Shown here: in pieces, positions 59,723 through 64,000 of the stretch
Position numbering within the stretch: the stretch's first letter is position 1
How the letters are laid out: every line of letters begins with the position of its first letter
DNA from: 13-2-20CM-68-14 sp046733295
Lineage (GTDB): Bacteria > Actinomycetota > Thermoleophilia > Gaiellales > Gaiellaceae
Assembly (NCBI GenBank): GCA_046733295.1
Contig: JBKPOY010000038.1
Location: 1-64,000, forward strand
Length of the DNA stretch: 64,000 bases
Reading direction: 5' to 3'
The notes under the pieces: model-generated
Database searches by the model: none
What the model was told of the DNA's origin: nothing
The model's input: the letters and a program-made list of their open reading frames with translations, nothing else
Made by a program: the position numbers and the translations under genes

Positions 59723-60458
59723 CGAGAACCAGAACGAGCGGACAGAGAACGAGCAGGTCGAAGAGACCGAACCGACCGAGCAGACGGTCTCCGCCCCGGA
59801 GGGGCCGGTAGCGCCTGCGGCCGCGGCCGACGAACCGGCGGCCGACGAGCCCGCCGCTGACGAGCCTGCGGCCGAGGAGCAGGCGGCCGACGAGCCCGTC
59901 GCCGAGGAGGCTCCGGCCGAGGAGTCGCCCGCCGAGGAGGCCCCGGCCGAGGAACTGCCGGCCGACCACGCGCCCGTCGCCGACGCGGAGCCGGAGCCGG
60001 CGCCGGACGTCGAGGCCGAGGCGGCCGCTGCGGAGGCCCCCGAGGCCGAGGCCGGCGAAGAGGCCGCCGCCGAGGTCGCGCCGCAGCCCGGGCGTAAGAA
60101 GAAGCCGAAGCGCCTGCCGCGCTCCCAGCGGCACAAGCACTCCAAGCCGAAGCGCGAGCGGCCGGCCGAGCGAAGGGCGATCACCCGCCAGCCGAAGCCC
60201 GAGCAGGAGCGCGGACGGCGGCAGGAGCGTCGCGGCGTTGTCGTCTCGAATGCCGCTGACAAGACGATCGTTGTCAGGGTCGACGCCGTGAAGGCGCACC
60301 CGAAGTACAAGAAGGTCGTGCGCCGATCGACGCGGTTCCACGCCCACGACGAGCAGAACCAGGCGAACGTCGGCGACGTCGTCCGGATCGTCGAGACCCG
60401 GCCGCTGTCTAAGACCAAGAACTGGCGACTGGCCGAGGTCGTCGAGGTGGCCAAATGA
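59715..60458 (+). CDS. rpsQ: Small ribosomal subunit protein S17 with about 168-residue N-terminal extension
   Basis: 247 residues, whereas S17 is usually about 80-110. The core is at the C-terminus (about 168-247: RRGVVVSNAADKTIVVRVDA, FHAHDEQNQANVGDVVRIVETRPLSKTKNWRL). Residues 1-125 are acidic with repeated ADEPAADEP-type units, and 126-170 strongly basic (GRKKKPKRLPRSQRHKHSK). The ATG overlaps the rpmC stop by 8 bp. No ATG lies between it and the core, so the extension is probably translated. Confidence 0.93.
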   Translation: MADENQNERTENEQVEETEPTEQTVSAPEGPVAPAAAADEPAADEPAADEPAAEEQAADEPVAEEAPAEESPAEEAPAEELPADHAPVADAEPEPAPDVEAEAAAAEAPEAEAGEEAAAEVAPQPGRKKKPKRLPRSQRHKHSKPKRERPAERRAITRQPKPEQERGRRQERRGVVVSNAADKTIVVRVDAVKAHPKYKKVVRRSTRFHAHDEQNQANVGDVVRIVETRPLSKTKNWRLAEVVEVAK

Positions 60459-60504
60459 CGACCGTCCACCGCCTGTATCGGGCCCGCCGGGCAGGAGGCG
60501 CTCA

Positions 60505-60873
60505 GTGATCCAGCAGGAATCCCGCCTGCGGGTCGCCGACAACACCGGAGCCCGCGAGATCCTCTGCATCCGCGTCAAGGGCGGCTCGAAGCGCCGCTAC
60601 GCGCGGGTGGGCGACGTGATCACGGCGACCGTGAAGACGGCGACGCCTCAGGGCGCCATCAAGAAGGGCGAGGTCGTCCAGGCCGTGATCGTGCGGACCC
60701 GCAAGCCGTATGGCCGCGACGACGGTACCTCGATCGCCTTCGACGAGAACGCGGCCGTGATCATCGACCAGGGGAACAACCCGCGCGGCACCCGGATCTT
60801 CGGGCCGGTCGCGCGCGAGCTCCGCGAGAAGAACTTCATGAAGATCGTCTCACTCGCCCCGGAGGTTTTGTAA
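60505..60873 (+). CDS. rplN: Large ribosomal subunit protein L14
   Basis: 122 residues (MIQQESRLRVADNTGAREILCIRV; GSKRRYARVGDVITATVK; GTRIFGPVARELRE). GTG start after CAGGAGG. Confidence 0.98.
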   Translation: MIQQESRLRVADNTGAREILCIRVKGGSKRRYARVGDVITATVKTATPQGAIKKGEVVQAVIVRTRKPYGRDDGTSIAFDENAAVIIDQGNNPRGTRIFGPVARELREKNFMKIVSLAPEVL

Positions 60874-61245
60874 GTGAGTTCGAGGATGAAGGTCCGCAAG
60901 GGCGACACCGTCCACATGATCAAAGGCAAGGACCGCGGCAAGCAAGGCCGCGTCATCGACGCGCGTCCTCAGGAGCGCCGCGTCATCGTCGAGAACCTCA
61001 ATCTCGTCAAGCGGCACACGAAGCCAAAGCCGATGCGCGACTCGAGCCGGATGGGCGGGACCCAGATGACGCCGGGCGGCGTGATCGAGAAGGCATCGCC
61101 GGTGCCGGTCGACAACGTCATGGTCGTCTGCCCGACCTGTAACCGGCCGACGCGGATCGGCATGAAGCTCAAGGACGTCAAGGACAAGCACCTGCACGTG
61201 CGCGTCTGCAAGCGCGCCGACTGCGGCGAGGAGATCGACAAGTGA
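60874..61245 (+). CDS. rplX: Large ribosomal subunit protein L24 with zinc-type C-terminus
   Basis: 123 residues. KOW domain KVRKGDTVHMIKGKDRGKQGRV, then GGVIEKASPVPVDNVMVVCPTC and CKRADCGEE, two Cys pairs forming the zinc site seen in Actinobacteria and relatives. GTG start directly after rplN. Confidence 0.97.
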   Translation: MSSRMKVRKGDTVHMIKGKDRGKQGRVIDARPQERRVIVENLNLVKRHTKPKPMRDSSRMGGTQMTPGGVIEKASPVPVDNVMVVCPTCNRPTRIGMKLKDVKDKHLHVRVCKRADCGEEIDK

Positions 61246-61285
61246 GCGGATCGTCCTCCTGCCGCCTGCCGAAAGGTGACCGCTG

Positions 61286-61903
61286 ATGGCTCGAGCGCGA
61301 AGCCAGAACGGAAACGGCTACACGCCTCGCCTCAAGGAGCGCTACGAGAGTGAGCTGCGTGTGCGGCTGAAGGACGAGCTCGGCGTCTCGTCCCTGATGG
61401 ACGTGCCCCGGCTACAGAAGATCACGCTCAACATGGGTATCGGCGACGCCAAGACGGAGGCCAAGGTGCTCGACAACGCGCTCGAGCAGCTGACGACGAT
61501 CGCCGGCCAGCGGGCGCAGGTGCGCCGTGCGCGGAAGTCCGTCGCGAGCTTCAAGCTGCGCGAGGGGATGCCCGTCGGCGTCCGCGTGACGCTGCGCGGC
61601 GCGCGAATGTGGGAGTTCCTCGACCGCCTGATCTCGATCGCGCTGCCGCGGATCCGCGACTTCCGCGGCCTCAGCCCCTCGTCGTTCGACGGGCGCGGCA
61701 ACTTCTCGCTCGGGATCCGCGAGCAGATCATCTTCCCGGAGATCAACTACGACGACGTCGACACGATCCGAGGCCTCGACGTCGCGATCACGACGACCGC
61801 GAAGGACAACCGGCAGGCGGAGGCACTTCTCCGCGGTCTCGGGATGCCGTTCCCAGGCATGGCCGAGGGTGAGCAGAGCTCGGAAGGAGACGAACAAACC
61901 TAG
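61286..61903 (+). CDS. rplE: Large ribosomal subunit protein L5
   Basis: 205 residues (PRLKERYESELRVRLKDEL; KITLNMGIGDAKTEAKVLDNALEQLTTIAGQ). 5S rRNA binder. The end overlaps rpsN by one base. Confidence 0.98.
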   Translation: MARARSQNGNGYTPRLKERYESELRVRLKDELGVSSLMDVPRLQKITLNMGIGDAKTEAKVLDNALEQLTTIAGQRAQVRRARKSVASFKLREGMPVGVRVTLRGARMWEFLDRLISIALPRIRDFRGLSPSSFDGRGNFSLGIREQIIFPEINYDDVDTIRGLDVAITTTAKDNRQAEALLRGLGMPFPGMAEGEQSSEGDEQT

Positions 61904-62088
61904 TGGCGAAGAAATCGCTGATCGCGAAGGCCGGGCGGCCTTCCAAGTACAAGGTGCGCGACTACACTCGCTGCCGGCGCTGCGGACGCCCGCGTGCGGT
62001 CTACCGGAAGTTCGGACTGTGCCGGATCTGCCTGCGCGAGCTCGCGCACGAGGGCTCGATCCCCGGCATGACCAAGAGTTCATGGTAG
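61903..62088 (+). CDS. rpsN: Small ribosomal subunit protein S14, type Z
   Basis: 61 residues, the short zinc form: CRRCGRPRAVYRKFGLCRIC with four Cys. GTG start. Confidence 0.97.
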   Translation: MAKKSLIAKAGRPSKYKVRDYTRCRRCGRPRAVYRKFGLCRICLRELAHEGSIPGMTKSSW

Positions 62089-62098
62089 GAGGAAGCAC

Positions 62099-62494
62099 GT
62101 GCTGACCGACCCGATCGCCGACATGTTGAGCCGCATCCGCAACGCGAACCGCGCGATGCACGACAGCGTGCAGATGCCCAACTCGCGGATGAAGGAGGAG
62201 ATCGCCCGTCTCCTCAAGGAGGAGGGCTACATCCGCGACTACCACGTCGAGAACGGCGGCAGCTACAAGGTGCTCGTCGTCGACCTCAAGTACGGCCGAA
62301 ACCGTGAGCGCGTGATCACGAACCTCAAGCGCATCTCGAAGCCGGGCCGCCGGATCTACGCGCGCAAGGATCGCCTGCCGCGCGTGCTCGGCGGTATGGG
62401 CGTCGCGATCCTGTCCACGTCCAACGGACTGATGACCGGCCGCACCGCGCAGGAGCGAGGCGTCGGCGGAGAGGTCGTCTGCTTCATCTGGTGA
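62099..62494 (+). CDS. rpsH: Small ribosomal subunit protein S8
   Basis: 131 residues (MLTDPIADMLSRIRNANRA; GMGVAILSTSNGLMTGRTAQERGVGGEVVCFIW). GTG start after TAGGAGGAAG. Known repressor of spc genes in enterobacteria. Confidence 0.98.
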   Translation: MLTDPIADMLSRIRNANRAMHDSVQMPNSRMKEEIARLLKEEGYIRDYHVENGGSYKVLVVDLKYGRNRERVITNLKRISKPGRRIYARKDRLPRVLGGMGVAILSTSNGLMTGRTAQERGVGGEVVCFIW

Positions 62495-62501
62495 GCCTGG
62501 A

Positions 62502-63035
62502 ATGAGCCGAATCGGAAAACAGCCAATCGAGCTTCCAAGCGGCGTCAACGTCGCGATCTCCCCGGGCCGCGTCCAGGTGAACGGCCCTCTCGGCGAGCTG
62601 TCGCAGACCGTGCCGGCGCGGATGCTGATCGAGCAGGCCGACGGCAACCTCGTCGTCAAGCGGCCAACGGAGCGCGGCGACGACCGCGCGCTGCACGGCC
62701 TCACGCGTTCGCTGCTCTCGAACATGGTCGAAGGCGTCACGAAGGGGTTCGAGAAGCGCCTCGAGATCCAGGGAGTCGGGTACCGCGCGGCCCTGCGCGG
62801 CACCGACCTCGAGCTGAACGTCGGCTATTCGCACCCGGTTGTTGTCAAGCCCCCGCAGGGGATCACGTTCGACGTCCCCGAAGCGACGCGGGTGATCGTC
62901 AAGGGAATCGACAAGCAGCAGGTCGGCGAGATCGCGGCGCAGGTGCGGAAGGTGCGCCCGCCCGAGCCCTACAAGGGCAAGGGCATCCGCTACGAGGGCG
63001 AGTACGTGCGCCGGAAGGTCGGCAAGAGAGCGTAA
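62502..63035 (+). CDS. rplF: Large ribosomal subunit protein L6
   Basis: 177 residues (MSRIGKQPIELPSGVNV; C-terminal RPPEPYKGKGIRYEGEYVRRKVGK). One-base overlap with rplR. Confidence 0.98.
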   Translation: MSRIGKQPIELPSGVNVAISPGRVQVNGPLGELSQTVPARMLIEQADGNLVVKRPTERGDDRALHGLTRSLLSNMVEGVTKGFEKRLEIQGVGYRAALRGTDLELNVGYSHPVVVKPPQGITFDVPEATRVIVKGIDKQQVGEIAAQVRKVRPPEPYKGKGIRYEGEYVRRKVGKRA

Positions 63036-63391
63036 TGGCAGTCCTGACCAAGCCCCAGGCACGCGCCCGCCGCCATCGCCGCGTTCGCGGCAAGGTCTTC
63101 GGCACGGCCGAGCGGCCGCGCCTCGTCGTCTTCCGGTCGAATCACGGGATCGAGGCGCAGCTTGTCGACGACGTGGAGGCGAAGACTCTCGCTGCGGCGA
63201 GCTGGCTGAATCTGAAGAAGTCGTTCAAGGGCAACAAGACGGCCCAGGCGGCGGAGGTCGGCAAGCTTCTCGCCGAGAACGCGAAGAAGGCGAACGTCGA
63301 GACGGTCGTCTTCGACCGCGGCGGCTATCTCTACCACGGACGCGTCAAAGCGCTCGCAGATGCAGCGCGCGAAGGAGGCCTCAGCTTTTGA
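63035..63391 (+). CDS. rplR: Large ribosomal subunit protein L18
   Basis: 118 residues (RARRHRRVRGKVFGTAERPRLVVFRSNHGIEAQLVDD; VVFDRGGYLYHGRVKALADAAREGGLSF). The stop overlaps the TTG start of rpsE. Confidence 0.98.
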   Translation: MAVLTKPQARARRHRRVRGKVFGTAERPRLVVFRSNHGIEAQLVDDVEAKTLAAASWLNLKKSFKGNKTAQAAEVGKLLAENAKKANVETVVFDRGGYLYHGRVKALADAAREGGLSF

Positions 63392-64000
63392 GCACCACCC
63401 CTGTTGAACGCGAAGTCATCGAGCGCGAGCGAGAGCGCGAGCTCAAGGAGCGCGTCGTCGAGATCAACCGCGTCGCCAAGGTCGTCAAGGGCGGGCGCAG
63501 GTTCTCGTTCACGGCGCTGGTCGTGATCGGCGACGAGGTCGATCGCGTCGGGGTCGGCTATGGCAAGGCCCGCGAGGTGCCGCTCGCGATCTCGAAGGCG
63601 GTCGACGACGCGAAGAAGAACCTGTTCACCGTGCCGAAGAAGGGCACGACCATCACGCACGAGATCCTCGGTGAGTTCGGCGCGGCGCGCGTGCTGCTGC
63701 GGCCGGCGAGCGAAGGAACCGGCGTCATCGCCGGCGGCGGCGTCCGCGCCGTGCTCGAGCTGGGCGGCGTGCGCGACATCCTCGCCAAGAGCCTGGGGAC
63801 GACGAACCCGATCAACATGCTGAAGGCGACCGTGAACGGCCTCCAGCGGCTGCGGCGCCCGGAGGAGGTCGCGCAGAGCCGCGGCCTGACCGTGAGCCAG
63901 GTGCTGCCGATTCCGGCGGCGAAGCCGCCTGTCCGCGATAGCGGACCAGGGGAGGGGGTCTCGGGGGAACCGGGAGGTTCCCCCGGGGAGGACCGGCCAC
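63388..64000 (+). CDS. rpsE: Small ribosomal subunit protein S5 (3' end cut by window)
   Basis: Starts at TTG 63388, overlapping the rplR stop, with AAGGAGG upstream. The S5 core VVEINRVAKVVKGGRRFSF, VGVGYGKAREVPLAISKA, EGTGVIAGGGVRAVLELGG and KSLGTTNPINMLKAT is intact. After the usual end (about residue 175) the frame continues through a Gly/Pro/Glu-rich stretch and is still open at base 64000, so it also seems to carry a C-terminal tail. The 3' end of the window contains GGGGGAACC/GGTTCCCCC, an inverted repeat inside this tail. Confidence 0.95.
   Translation, partial: MSTTPVEREVIERERERELKERVVEINRVAKVVKGGRRFSFTALVVIGDEVDRVGVGYGKAREVPLAISKAVDDAKKNLFTVPKKGTTITHEILGEFGAARVLLRPASEGTGVIAGGGVRAVLELGGVRDILAKSLGTTNPINMLKATVNGLQRLRRPEEVAQSRGLTVSQVLPIPAAKPPVRDSGPGEGVSGEPGGSPGEDRP

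Overview
This is a high-GC window from a bacterium that looks like a deep-branching actinobacterium, most likely class Thermoleophilia (Gaiellales/Solirubrobacterales type). That assignment is inference from the GC content, the frequent GTG/TTG starts, the zinc-binding L33, S14 and L24, the fused str-S10 ribosomal cluster and a type IV pilus locus with PilM-N-O but no secretin gene in view. No taxonomic search was possible.

Layout. (1) 1-10.3 kb: accessory and signalling genes. These are the 3' part of an O6-alkylguanine-DNA alkyltransferase gene, a phosphoribosyltransferase, a cupredoxin lipoprotein, a PilJ-like/PAS/GGDEF/EAL c-di-GMP gene broken by a 2-bp frameshift inside the GGDEF motif, a membrane histidine kinase, a DUF4242 protein, a class III adenylate cyclase/AAA regulator, a secreted sialidase-like propeller and tRNA-Tyr. 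A decayed copy of the 3' part of this tRNA lies 6.3 kb away, in the same orientation. (2) 10.3-29.6 kb: a geranylgeranyl-reductase-family flavoprotein, then a complete-looking type IV pilus locus: two PilT-like ATPases, PilB, PilC, PilD, PilM, PilN, PilO, a PilP-like protein, two nearly identical tandem major pilins and three minor or PilX-like pilins. Cell-wall genes (transglycosylase-M23 fusion, PASTA protein), a thioredoxin-like membrane protein and a REP-associated transposase with its repeats lie within it. (3) 29.6-34.1 kb: isochorismatase-like hydrolase facing a tightly overlapped operon: ABC-2 ATPase, permease, 37-codon micro-ORF, permease, creatininase-like protein, pdxH. (4) 34.2-46.5 kb: tRNA-Met, rpmG-secE-nusG-rplK-rplA-(L10 leader)-rplJ-rplL-rpoB-rpoC with a strong terminator. 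(5) 46.5-49.6 kb: a large secreted protein of unknown function, a REP-like repeat pair and a GAF-GGDEF diguanylate cyclase. (6) 49.8-64 kb: rpsL-rpsG-fusA-tuf and the S10/spc genes through a truncated rpsE.

The most unusual signal is a set of sigma-28-like (FliA/SigD/WhiG type) promoters, T(A/C)AA-N16-GCCGATA, at the 5' ends of nearly all pilus transcription units. Spacing is constant. In six of nine cases the start codon lies only 7-12 nt beyond the -10 box, which predicts leaderless mRNAs. The two major pilins instead have about 40-nt leaders with strong Shine-Dalgarno sequences. This suggests a non-flagellar, sigma-28-controlled pilus regulon that includes a wall hydrolase fusion and PASTA protein downstream of pilT and a thioredoxin-like gene of unknown role.

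Other notable items: a perfect 15-bp inverted repeat that encloses the rplC start codon; large low-complexity extensions on S17, S3, L22 and L10; and CTAG tetranucleotides used as shared stops by convergent genes.
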